33,161 nt of DNA from Spirochaetota bacterium (lineage in GTDB: Bacteria > Spirochaetota > Spirochaetia > DTKZ01): contig JAOABU010000030.1 in NCBI GenBank assembly GCA_026418195.1, positions 1-33,161 on the forward strand, read 5' to 3'. Below are positions 9,144 through 16,565 of the stretch, in pieces. Numbering within the stretch: position 1 is the stretch's first letter; every line of letters starts with the position of its first letter. The notes below the pieces were generated by a model. It was not told the DNA's origin. It was given only the letters and a program-made list of their open reading frames with translations, and did not search any database. Position numbers and translations under genes: made by a program.

Positions 9144-10816
9144 ATACCATTCCAATCCTTTGGACACGGGTAGGCTCCGGTCCGGTCTCGAAATACTTCT
9201 GCGAGGGGCAGGGCACAGCGACTGAAGTTACGGTTTGCTTCAGCCCAATCCCCCTGATAGTATGCTTCCAGTCCGACTCGAAAGGTATCTAAATCTTTCT
9301 GGAGTTCTTCATCGATCAATGCCCGTTCTATGGGCCAGTAAATCTTTTTGCCAATCGTTTTTCCCTTCACCTGTACCTGGTCCAACTCCACGAACACGTA
9401 CTGATTCGTGGTAGATTCCACTTCCTCCCGAATGTAGTCTGATACAACTACCGGAACTTTGTAGATCCGGGTCAACCCTTCCAGTCGAGATGCGGAGTTC
9501 ACGTTATCCCCAATCACCGTATTGACCATCCTCTCGTAGGACCCAATGGTGCCGTAAAAGACTTCCCCTCCATCGATCCCAACACCCACTTCGAGAAGTA
9601 CCGCCCGATACACCCGTTCTTCCGCTTCCGTAAGAGCTCCCCTCCTCCTCACGATCTCCTCTCGACGTTTGGTCATCTCCTGACGAAGGGAGGAGGCTAC
9701 TTCTTGGATCTTAAAAGCGGCTTGTACAGCCTGGAGACTCTTTCGTTCCTGCTCCAGCAATCCGAAGACCGCTAATAGAGCATCTCCAATAATAGAGCCT
9801 ATATCCCCGTTGAACTGGTGGATGTATCGAATCGCTCGGTCGTAATGGAGGTTCAGGAGCTTGATGATATCAGTGCCCAGAGTTTCCGTCATAAAGGTGA
9901 ACCCTTTGATATCGGTAAACAGGATAGCCAGCTCTTTCTTGGCCCCTTCTAGTCGAATTTCCCGTTCTTTATAAGCCCGTTGAGCGGTATCACGTGCAAC
10001 GAACTTCTTGAAAATCGTCAACAGGTTATCGATCGTGTTGGAAAGAGAATTGAACGCTACTCCGAGGAAAGAGACATCATCGTTGGGTGCTCCTTCCAGA
10101 TTCAGGAGTGAGATTCGCTGTTCCTTCTGCATCGTCATAATCTCTTTAGTAAAGAGACCCACGAAGCGGAGGATAAACTTTAAGAGGAAAACTCCCACCA
10201 ATACGCAGATGAGGGTAATGGCCACGATCAGTCCTGCAATGTTCCAGAAAATCCTTCGAGACTCAGCGGAAAACTCGTTCAGTTCTTCTGCACGAACAAG
10301 GAACAGATCCCATTTGGGATTGTACTTGTACACTCCGAAATATTCTTCTCCTAGATAGTGAAAACTTATCGTACCTTCGGTTATCTGTTTTTCTTTGTGT
10401 TGAATCAGGTTCTGTAAAACGGTGCTATCGGGGAACCTGTTCCACCTTGGCTGTCTGGAAGCCATCACAGTAATTTCACCGTTAGCCTTCACCCCGAGAT
10501 AGAGGGATTTTTGACCTTTCAACTCTTTCTCTGCGTTCTTCTCCATGGCGGAAACCGCACCAGCAAGATCCTGATTGAAAAAGTAGATATCGTACTGATT
10601 GGTGGCAAAGATATAGTTGTCCTTTAGATCCTTTACCAGAAGTTCGTTCATCAACTTCACCAGTTCACCCCGATTCAGCATCAGGTTGATGTAGTTGGTG
10701 ATGAAATTGGAAAGGAGAAGGAAAATAGAAAACAGTGTAAGGATCTTTACGGTAAGGGGAACCACCCGTACGCCACTTACCTTGATGCCTAAGACGCTAT
10801 CAATCCATCTAGACAT
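9122..10816 (-). CDS. Membrane-bound class III adenylate/guanylate cyclase
   Basis: The 564-residue protein makes a cyclic nucleotide from ATP or GTP. It has a membrane helix at about 22-44, an extracellular sensor region (about 45-185), a second helix (about 191-213), a HAMP-like linker to about 275, and a C-terminal catalytic domain. The catalytic metal aspartates are visible as Asp302 in FTDIKGFT and Asp345 in GDALLAVFG. The transition-state residues are Asn440 and Arg444 in IGDNVNSASRLEG. The Lys usually found three residues before the GD of the second metal motif is Ser341 here. The loop before GVGIDGGEV is longer than usual (RREEIVRRRGALTEAEE). A GTG start at 10825 is possible, but ATG 10816 has AAGGTG 6 nt upstream. 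It is the first gene of a three-gene unit. Cyclase identity is firm; ATP versus GTP is open. Confidence 0.93.
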   Translation of the reverse strand: MSRWIDSVLGIKVSGVRVVPLTVKILTLFSIFLLLSNFITNYINLMLNRGELVKLMNELLVKDLKDNYIFATNQYDIYFFNQDLAGAVSAMEKNAEKELKGQKSLYLGVKANGEITVMASRQPRWNRFPDSTVLQNLIQHKEKQITEGTISFHYLGEEYFGVYKYNPKWDLFLVRAEELNEFSAESRRIFWNIAGLIVAITLICVLVGVFLLKFILRFVGLFTKEIMTMQKEQRISLLNLEGAPNDDVSFLGVAFNSLSNTIDNLLTIFKKFVARDTAQRAYKEREIRLEGAKKELAILFTDIKGFTFMTETLGTDIIKLLNLHYDRAIRYIHQFNGDIGSIIGDALLAVFGLLEQERKSLQAVQAAFKIQEVASSLRQEMTKRREEIVRRRGALTEAEERVYRAVLLEVGVGIDGGEVFYGTIGSYERMVNTVIGDNVNSASRLEGLTRIYKVPVVVSDYIREEVESTTNQYVFVELDQVQVKGKTIGKKIYWPIERALIDEELQKDLDTFRVGLEAYYQGDWAEANRNFSRCALPLAEVFRDRTGAYPCPKDWNGIWAMKEK

Positions 10817-10838
10817 ACTACCCACCTTCTACCTGAGA

Positions 10839-10844
10839 ATTATA
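10839..10844 (-). promoter_or_regulatory. -10 box of the cyclase operon promoter
   Basis: A perfect TATAAT lies on the minus strand 22 bp before the cyclase ATG, in an AT-rich stretch between this gene and the CBS-ACT gene. No good -35 box is visible 16-19 bp upstream, which may point to activator dependence. The leader would be about 16 nt and includes the AAGGTG ribosome site. Confidence 0.5.
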
Positions 10845-10909
10845 TCACTACTTTTTAAATAATAATTGATGGTTCGGTGGGTATCATTGAAAGAAAAGCG
10901 TTGGTGGTA

Positions 10910-11554
10910 TTATACTTCCCGAACGTCTATCAATTCCGTAAGGAAGGGTAAAATAGAGTTCTTTAATTCTTCCTGCGCTACCCCTTCCACCTTAATGAGT
11001 AGATATGCGGTAGATACATCTTCCCCGGGGAAGGTACCGATAGAGATGATGTTACCTCCCTTTTCAGCAATGACTCCCGTGATCTTTGCCAGTTGTCCCG
11101 GTACCTCTGGCATCAGAGCAGTGATGCGGACCCCCTTCTTCCTGGTTCCGAATAGATCTATGAACAATCGAAAGATATCTGACTCCGTTACGATTCCTAC
11201 GAGGACATCATCCCTCAATATCGGAAGCCCCCCGATATCGTTGTCCGCCATGATGTGGGCAGCATCCTCAATGAGTGTGTCTTCCTGGATGGCAATTACA
11301 TTCTTCGTCATCACTTCCTTTACAGGGAGTTTAGAAAGGAGGGCGCTCATTTCGAACACGCTAAGGGTAGTGGCTGGAGAAGGACTGGCGTATAGGAGAT
11401 CCTTCTCCGTGACAATGCCAATCAGTTTGTTGTGTTTATCTAGTACGGGAAGATGATGGATCTTTTCCCTCCGCATGATAGACTGCGCGTCCGTAACAGT
11501 AGTTTCCGGTTTAACTGTGATAGGATTGTGAGTCATGATATGTTTGATAAACAT
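10910..11554 (-). CDS. Two CBS domains plus ACT domain protein (AcuB-like)
   Basis: This 214-residue cytoplasmic protein has two CBS motifs, residues about 1-58 (MTHNPITVKPETTVTDA...HLPVLD...GIVTEKDLL) and about 77-135 (VMTKNVIAIQEDTLIEDA...GLPIL...GIVTESDIF). An ACT domain follows (about 143-213, VRITALMPEVPGQLAKI). CBS pairs bind adenosyl ligands such as AMP, ATP or S-adenosylmethionine, and ACT domains bind amino acids, so it is likely a metabolite sensor. Acetoin-utilisation AcuB has this architecture, but no acetoin genes are here. It lies downstream of the liv importer, with its own promoter, so sensing of an imported amino acid is plausible but unproven. The ATG at 11554 has AGGAGG 6 nt upstream. 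The GTG one codon earlier is less likely. Confidence 0.88.
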   Translation of the reverse strand: MFIKHIMTHNPITVKPETTVTDAQSIMRREKIHHLPVLDKHNKLIGIVTEKDLLYASPSPATTLSVFEMSALLSKLPVKEVMTKNVIAIQEDTLIEDAAHIMADNDIGGLPILRDDVLVGIVTESDIFRLFIDLFGTRKKGVRITALMPEVPGQLAKITGVIAEKGGNIISIGTFPGEDVSTAYLLIKVEGVAQEELKNSILPFLTELIDVREV

Positions 11555-11572
11555 CACGCTCCTCCTGTAGAA

Positions 11573-11601
11573 AATGTAGTCCTACGGAAGCGAAAAATCA
11601 A
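11573..11601 (-). promoter_or_regulatory. Promoter for the CBS-ACT gene
   Basis: On the minus strand TTGATT (11596-11601) is separated by 17 bp from TACATT (11573-11578). The start would fall about 12 nt before the coding sequence, just ahead of the AGGAGG ribosome site. This separates the CBS-ACT gene from the liv operon at least in part. No clear terminator follows livF. Confidence 0.45.
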
Positions 11602-11658
11602 ATTCCCATCCTTCACCTATCCGGTCTACCAATTGCAGGCCCCTAGGTGTATCCACTC

Positions 11659-12369
11659 TTATCCGCCCAAGTATGCCTTCTTCACTGCTTCGTTTTTCTG
11701 GAGTTCGGAAGCAGTCCCGGAATAGACGATGTTTCCCGTCTCGAACACGTATCCCCGATGAGCAATCTCCAAAGCGCGGTAGGCATTCTGCTCTACTAAA
11801 AGGATCGTTTTCCCTTGCCGATTGATTTCTCGAAGGATTCGGAAGATTTCATCTACTAGAACAGGAGCTAACCCCATGGAGGGCTCGTCCAGGAGCATCA
11901 CCTCGCCTTTCGTCATGAGGGCGCGTGCAACAGCCAACATCTGCTGCTCCCCTCCCGAAAGGGTACCAGCAGACTGTTTGGCCCGTTCTTTCAATCGGGG
12001 AAAGATCGTGAATACTTGTTCGAAATCTTGATCGATCTGGGAACGGTCCTTTCTGGTATAGGTGGCCAGCATAAGGTTTTCCCATACCGTGAGGTTGGTG
12101 AAGATTCCCCTTCCCTCTGGCACATGATTGATGCCTAGCTCCACAATCCGATGGGGAGGCAGGTCGGTAATATCCTGTCCTTGATAGAGGATTTTTCCGC
12201 GTTGCGGTTTCAACAACCCAGAGATAGTCCTGAGGGTGGTACTTTTACCTGCTCCATTCGCTCCGATGAGGGTAACGATTTCTCCCTTTTCCACGGCGAA
12301 ACTGATTCCTTTCACTGCTCGAATGGCTCCGTAGGACACCTCTAGGTCCTTCACTTCCAGCATGCTCAT
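11659..12369 (-). CDS. livF: Branched-chain amino acid ABC importer, ATPase LivF
   Basis: This 236-residue cytoplasmic ABC ATPase powers the HAAT-family importer together with LivG. Walker A is GANGAGKST (36-44), the ABC signature is LSGGEQQM, and Walker B is VMLLDEPSMGLAP. The PEGRGIFTNLTVWENL segment is typical of LivF. Its ATG overlaps the livG stop codon as ATGA, so translation is coupled. It is the last gene of the five-gene liv operon. Confidence 0.96.
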   Translation of the reverse strand: MSMLEVKDLEVSYGAIRAVKGISFAVEKGEIVTLIGANGAGKSTTLRTISGLLKPQRGKILYQGQDITDLPPHRIVELGINHVPEGRGIFTNLTVWENLMLATYTRKDRSQIDQDFEQVFTIFPRLKERAKQSAGTLSGGEQQMLAVARALMTKGEVMLLDEPSMGLAPVLVDEIFRILREINRQGKTILLVEQNAYRALEIAHRGYVFETGNIVYSGTASELQKNEAVKKAYLGG

Positions 12370-13133
12370 TCTAGTGCTCCCTCCCCTAGATAGGCTTCGA
12401 TCACCTTCGGGTTATTCTTGATCTCCTCGGGGGGACCTACGGCAATAGTTTTTCCAAAGTCAAGAACATGAATCCGTTCAGCTATCCCCATCACTACCGG
12501 CATCTGATGCTCGATGAGAAGGATGGAAAGACGGAACTCTTCGGCGATTTTTTTAATCAAGTGCATCAGTTCCAAAGCTTCTGCATTGTTCATTCCAGCG
12601 GCTGGCTCGTCCAGAAGAAGAAGCTTTGGTTCCGTGGCCAGAGCACGAGCAATTTCAAGTCTGCGTTGTTGTCCATATGGAAGGCTTCCAGCGGGCAGAT
12701 GCACCTTCGAGTCCAGATGGAAAATCGAGAGATATTCCAGAGCTTTTTCTTCCACCTCGTGTTCTTCCCGATGGAAGGAGGGGAACCTTCCCACTGCCGC
12801 AGTGATTCCATACTGCATCCGGTAATGGCGAGCAATGGTCACATTCTCCAGCACCGTCATGTTATTGAAAAGCCGAATGTTCTGGAAGGTGCGAACGATC
12901 CCTTTCGAAGTAATCACGTGAGGAGGCAACCCTGTGATATCCTCATCCTGAAAGAAGATCTTACCCATGGTGGGCTTGTAGAACCCCGTTACCAAGTTAA
13001 ACACCGTGGTTTTCCCCGCGCCGTTGGGACCAATCAACCCGATAATTTGACGAGGCCCGATCTCAATATTGAAATCGTCCACTGCCTTCAGTCCACCGAA
13101 GAAGTGGGTCAGATTAACGATTTTGAGTAGCAT
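12366..13133 (-). CDS. livG: Branched-chain amino acid ABC importer, ATPase LivG
   Basis: This 255-residue ABC ATPase is the partner of LivF. Walker A is GPNGAGKTT (35-43), the signature is the LivG-type LPYGQQRRLEIARAL, and Walker B is LLLLDEPAAGMN. The TFQNIRLFNNMTVLENV segment is also characteristic. Its start lies inside the last 20 bp of livM, and its ribosome site (GAGAG) is weak, so it probably relies on coupling with livM translation. Confidence 0.96.
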   Translation of the reverse strand: MLLKIVNLTHFFGGLKAVDDFNIEIGPRQIIGLIGPNGAGKTTVFNLVTGFYKPTMGKIFFQDEDITGLPPHVITSKGIVRTFQNIRLFNNMTVLENVTIARHYRMQYGITAAVGRFPSFHREEHEVEEKALEYLSIFHLDSKVHLPAGSLPYGQQRRLEIARALATEPKLLLLDEPAAGMNNAEALELMHLIKKIAEEFRLSILLIEHQMPVVMGIAERIHVLDFGKTIAVGPPEEIKNNPKVIEAYLGEGALE

Positions 13134-14121
13134 AGATTTTTCTCTCTCGTTCGGGGAGGAGGAAAAGGAACTCTCGTTGTCCCATCAACCCTCCCGGTCG
13201 CTTCAGCATTAAAATTACCAACAAGATTCCATACAGAACCATTCGGAGTTCGCCAATCGGCCTTAAAAACTCCGAAAGTCCTGTTAGAGCTACGGCAGCC
13301 ACGATGGTGCCAGAAATACTGCCCATTCCTCCCAAATACACGATAATGAGGTACTCTACCGAGTTCATGAACCCTCCCATTGTCGGGTGGAGAAGCTGGA
13401 TGAAATGGGCTAGCAAAGCTCCCCCGATCCCAGCGAAGGTGGAGCCTAGCACAAAGGCCATAACCTTGTACTTGGTGATGGGGATGCCCATCATGTGGGC
13501 CGCTACTTCGTTTTCCCGAATGGCGATGCAGGCCCTTCCATGCCGAGAAAAGACGAAGTTCCGAATGAAAAGTACGGTAAAGAGGGTAAAAAGAAAAATG
13601 ATGGTAAAATTCGATAACGGAGGGATCCCTAAAAGGCCTCTCGGTCCTCCTATGTCCAGTTCCCAGTTTCCGATCTTTTTCTTGAAGGTGATGAAATTGA
13701 ACACAACCCGGATGATCTCACCGAACCCGATGGTCACGATAGCTAGATAGTCATCCGTGAGCCTCAACACAGGAAGTCCAATAAGGAATCCGACCAAGGC
13801 AGACACACAAGCTGCAGCAAAAATCGCTAGGAGGAACAAAGGCAAAGCCTCCCAATAGGGTGTATCCTTGGTGATTCCAAAAAGAAGGGTTGTCATGAAT
13901 CCTGCCACATAACCCCCAACGATCATGAAACCTGCATGTCCTACAGAGAACAACCCTGTATACCCATTGATCAGGTTGAGGGAAACTCCAAGGATGATGT
14001 TGATCATCATGAGGTTGATGATCCGCAAAAGGTAGTCGTTCATGATCCCTACCGCACTGGTCACCATCACCAATGCATAGAAGGTCAATAAACCCAGAAT
14101 CGTATATGTCGTCAGTTTCAT
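13114..14121 (-). CDS. livM: Branched-chain amino acid ABC importer, permease LivM
   Basis: The inner-membrane permease has about 335 residues from the ATG at 14121, which has a strong AGGAAGGAC ribosome site overlapping the livH stop. An upstream in-frame extension to 14217 reads back through livH and is not plausible. The sequence is almost entirely hydrophobic, with about eight to ten helices. Family marks are LNLINGYTGLFSVGHAGFM near the N-terminus, DDYLAIVTIGFGEIIRV in the middle, and YLIIVYLGGMGSISGTIVAA near the C-terminus. It pairs with LivH as the transmembrane channel. The end, RERKIYATQNR, is short and charged. Confidence 0.95.
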   Translation of the reverse strand: MKLTTYTILGLLTFYALVMVTSAVGIMNDYLLRIINLMMINIILGVSLNLINGYTGLFSVGHAGFMIVGGYVAGFMTTLLFGITKDTPYWEALPLFLLAIFAAACVSALVGFLIGLPVLRLTDDYLAIVTIGFGEIIRVVFNFITFKKKIGNWELDIGGPRGLLGIPPLSNFTIIFLFTLFTVLFIRNFVFSRHGRACIAIRENEVAAHMMGIPITKYKVMAFVLGSTFAGIGGALLAHFIQLLHPTMGGFMNSVEYLIIVYLGGMGSISGTIVAAVALTGLSEFLRPIGELRMVLYGILLVILMLKRPGGLMGQREFLFLLPERERKIYATQNR

Positions 14122-14131
14122 GATGTCCTTC

Positions 14132-15271
14132 CTAGAGTTTTTCCCGCGGAGGTTCCCCGAAAATGCCTTGTGGTCGTAGTAGCAGAACCACAATGAGAAT
14201 GGCATACGCCACTCCATCCGCTAACGGTGTAAAATCGATCCGGCTCGGTCCATAGCTACTGGGGAGAAGGCCAATCGCGAACTGTTCCGCTACCCCCATG
14301 ATGATGCCACCCAGCATGGCACCTTCGATCGACCCGATTCCCCCTAATACTGCAGCAATAAACGCCTTAAGCCCTGGTTGCACTCCCATAAAAGCGGTAA
14401 GCCGAGGATAGGTAATGGCACTCAACACCCCAGCAGCCCCTGCTAATGCGGTTCCAATAATAAAGGTGATGGAAATGACACGGTTCACGTTCACGCCCAT
14501 AAGGGCTACCGCATCTTTATTGTTCTTGCTAGCCCGCATGGCCATTCCGGTCATCGTCCGGTTCACCAGGTACGAGAGCACTACCATCAGGATCACCGAT
14601 ACCAAGAAGTTCATGATCTGGATATTGGTGATATACACGGATTTATAGAGGGGTATTTTTTCCACGGTAATCAATCGGTCCACAGGATACGAAGCGAAAC
14701 TGGAACCTTTCCACCTCAGTTCTACCAGTAAGTCTCTCGCACTCCAGAACAGATAACCCACCAGTACAAGACTCACTATGGGAATCACGAACTTCATCGG
14801 TTTGAAGTTGGGCGATGCCTTTACAGGAAAGTTCAGATACTTCACTCCTAGAACATACAGGAGCAGGATGCCTGCTAGAAGAAAAGCGGCAATGGCCGAA
14901 CTCCGAACCGTTTCCCCGCTAGAGTAGGAAACGAAATTGCTAAGGAAGAAGGAAACTCCAATGGCAGTGATAAGGGCAGCCAACCTAGGTTTTTGCCGTA
15001 GGGGACGATACGCCAGTGCATCCATGGCTAACCCTAAAAGGGAACAGGTAACCATGGGTACCAGAAGAGCCAGTACGACAAGGATCGGTTGCGGCAATGA
15101 CACTGCGTTCACGAGGAAAAAAGAAATGAAGGCCCCGATCATGAACACTTCCCCGTAGGCAAAGTTTATGAGCCGCACTACTCCATATACCATCGTGTAC
15201 CCGAGGGCGATCAATGCATAGATCGTTCCCCGTTGTAAACCGAAAATCAGCTGGGACAGGAAGGTTTCCAT
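14132..15271 (-). CDS. livH: Branched-chain amino acid ABC importer, permease LivH with extra helices
   Basis: This inner-membrane permease has 379 residues, clearly longer than the usual 290-310. The N-terminal ALIALGYTMVYGVVRLINFAYG motif and the C-terminal GVQPGLKAFIAAVLGGIGSIEGA motif are typical of LivH. The extra length is an insertion at about residues 119-190, where the family normally has a short loop. It carries two additional hydrophobic helices (about 123-142 and 161-178) joined by a positively charged loop. The reading frame is clean on both sides, so this is not a frameshift. ATG 15271 has GAGG 7 nt upstream; a GTG directly before it is less likely. It follows livK after a hairpin. 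Confidence 0.93.
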   Translation of the reverse strand: METFLSQLIFGLQRGTIYALIALGYTMVYGVVRLINFAYGEVFMIGAFISFFLVNAVSLPQPILVVLALLVPMVTCSLLGLAMDALAYRPLRQKPRLAALITAIGVSFFLSNFVSYSSGETVRSSAIAAFLLAGILLLYVLGVKYLNFPVKASPNFKPMKFVIPIVSLVLVGYLFWSARDLLVELRWKGSSFASYPVDRLITVEKIPLYKSVYITNIQIMNFLVSVILMVVLSYLVNRTMTGMAMRASKNNKDAVALMGVNVNRVISITFIIGTALAGAAGVLSAITYPRLTAFMGVQPGLKAFIAAVLGGIGSIEGAMLGGIIMGVAEQFAIGLLPSSYGPSRIDFTPLADGVAYAILIVVLLLRPQGIFGEPPREKL

Positions 15272-15297
15272 CACGTACCTCGAACTTCAAAAATAGA

Positions 15298-15330
15298 GAA
15301 AGGCTGAAGAGCACTGCCCCCCAGCCTTTC
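15298..15330 (-). terminator. Hairpin with T-run between livK and livH (partial terminator)
   Basis: A 9-bp perfect stem (GAAAGGCTG at 15298-15306 with CAGCCTTTC at 15322-15330) encloses a 15-nt loop. In the minus-strand transcript it is followed by CTCTATTTTTG. It lies between the livK stop and the livH start, so it probably stops part of transcription or protects the livK 3' end. The effect would be more binding protein than membrane components. Confidence 0.7.
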
Positions 15331-15346
15331 CAAGATTCTTATCCCG

Positions 15347-16477
15347 CTACGGGTTTACCGAAGCCTTGTATACAGCCTGCCCATTCTTGCATTCCAGGAT
15401 AACGGCTCCCTTCACCGGGTTGCGGTTCTGATCGAACTTAACCACTCCTGTGAGGGTTTCAAGGTTCGTCTTTTCCATCGCATCCCGGATAGCTTTGGGA
15501 TCCGCACTCTTCGCTCGCTTAATGGCATCCACTACGATCATGGCAGCTTCGTAAGCCAGGGCGGCTAGCGCATCTGGATCCTTGTTGTACTTCGCTTTGT
15601 AGTCAGCTACAAACTTCTTCGCTGCCGGCACTTGGGAATCTTTGGAGAAGTGGTTTACGAAGAAGCCTCCTTCGATGGCTTTCCCCCCGATCTTAAATAA
15701 ATCGGGAGAATCCCAACCATCCCCACCCAGGAAGATCGCCTTGATTCCCATTTCCCGAGCCTGCTTAGCAATCAGACCGGCGTCGTTATAGTAGTTCGGA
15801 ATAAAGAGCACATCGGGATTGGTAGCTTTGATTTTTACGAGTTGCGCATTGAAATCGCTGGTACCCGCAGTGTAGCTCTCGAAGGCCGTGATTTTCCCAC
15901 CCATTTTGGTGAACTCGTCCCGGAACACCTCGGCTAGACCCTTCGTATAGTCGTTCCCTGAATCGTAGATCACTGCCGCAGTCTTCTTTCCAAGATCGTT
16001 GTAGGCAAACTTCGCTGCTACGAATCCCTGGAAAGGATCGATGAAGCACGCGCGGAAAATGTAGTTACCCACCAGCGTGACTGCGGGGTTGGTAGAGGTA
16101 GGACTAATCATCGGAACCCCTTTGTTCTGTGCAATGGGAGCGCCGGCAAGGGACACCTTGCTCATCACTGTCCCCACAATGGCTGACACCTTATTCTGAT
16201 CGATCAGTTTCGAGTACGCATTAGCCCCTTCCGTGGGATTCCCTTTGTCGTCCTCCACGAAGTACACGATCTTCATGCCTTCCACTCCACCGGCTGCATT
16301 CACCTGATCGAAGTACAGTTTGGCTCCATTGGCGGTGGATTCACCGAAGGTAGCTGCTTCGCCACTGATGGGTGCGATAATTCCGATTTTCACTTCCTTT
16401 GCCTGCTTCTGGCAACCACCCAGCACAAGGCCAAGTGCCACTGCCAAAGCAAGAAGGACTACTAGACTCTTCTTCAT
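15347..16477 (-). CDS. livK: Branched-chain amino acid binding lipoprotein
   Basis: This 376-residue solute-binding protein captures the substrate outside the inner membrane and delivers it to LivHM. The signal peptide ends in a lipobox, LGGC with Cys22, so it is a lipid-anchored protein. The type I periplasmic-binding fold follows: KIGIIAPISGEAATFGES near 30, ISPTSTNPAVT near 130, YDSGNDYTKGLAEVF near 170, and DGWDSPDL in the second lobe. The annotation as a leucine/isoleucine/valine or general amino acid binder rests on the neighbours; the exact ligand is open. It is the first gene of the liv operon, with AAAGGAG as ribosome site. Confidence 0.93.
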   Translation of the reverse strand: MKKSLVVLLALAVALGLVLGGCQKQAKEVKIGIIAPISGEAATFGESTANGAKLYFDQVNAAGGVEGMKIVYFVEDDKGNPTEGANAYSKLIDQNKVSAIVGTVMSKVSLAGAPIAQNKGVPMISPTSTNPAVTLVGNYIFRACFIDPFQGFVAAKFAYNDLGKKTAAVIYDSGNDYTKGLAEVFRDEFTKMGGKITAFESYTAGTSDFNAQLVKIKATNPDVLFIPNYYNDAGLIAKQAREMGIKAIFLGGDGWDSPDLFKIGGKAIEGGFFVNHFSKDSQVPAAKKFVADYKAKYNKDPDALAALAYEAAMIVVDAIKRAKSADPKAIRDAMEKTNLETLTGVVKFDQNRNPVKGAVILECKNGQAVYKASVNP

Positions 16478-16513
16478 AGGCGTCTCCTTTGATCTGAGAT
16501 TTTTCTTTACTAT

Positions 16514-16542
16514 ATAATGACAAAGAAAGTCCGATTTGTCTA
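16514..16542 (-). promoter_or_regulatory. Candidate promoter of the liv operon
   Basis: On the minus strand TAGACA (16537-16542) is followed by 17 bp and CATTAT (16514-16519). The expected start is about 30 nt before livK. The match is moderate, but it is the only reasonable one in the gap between the two transport operons. Confidence 0.4.
16519..16540. promoter_or_regulatory. Inverted repeat GACAAA-N10-TTTGTC overlapping the liv promoter
   Basis: Two 6-bp arms, GACAAA (16519-16524) and TTTGTC (16535-16540), are arranged as a perfect inverted repeat. They span the -35 to -10 interval of the candidate liv promoter. Such a placement suits a repressor that responds to amino acid supply. The arms are short, so chance is possible. 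Confidence 0.35.
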
Positions 16543-16565
16543 CAGGAGATGTTTTCTAATGATTC

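Noticed and set aside
10866-11456. Plus-strand open frame of 196 codons
   Set aside because: It mirrors the CBS-ACT gene on the other strand; its composition is that of a shadow frame.
12468-13130. Long plus-strand open frame of 220 codons
   Set aside because: It is antisense to livG, whose motifs are complete; the frame lacks any recognisable domain.
14122-14217. Longer LivM starting at 14217
   Set aside because: The extra 32 codons run back through the end of livH, and the ATG at 14121 has a strong ribosome site.
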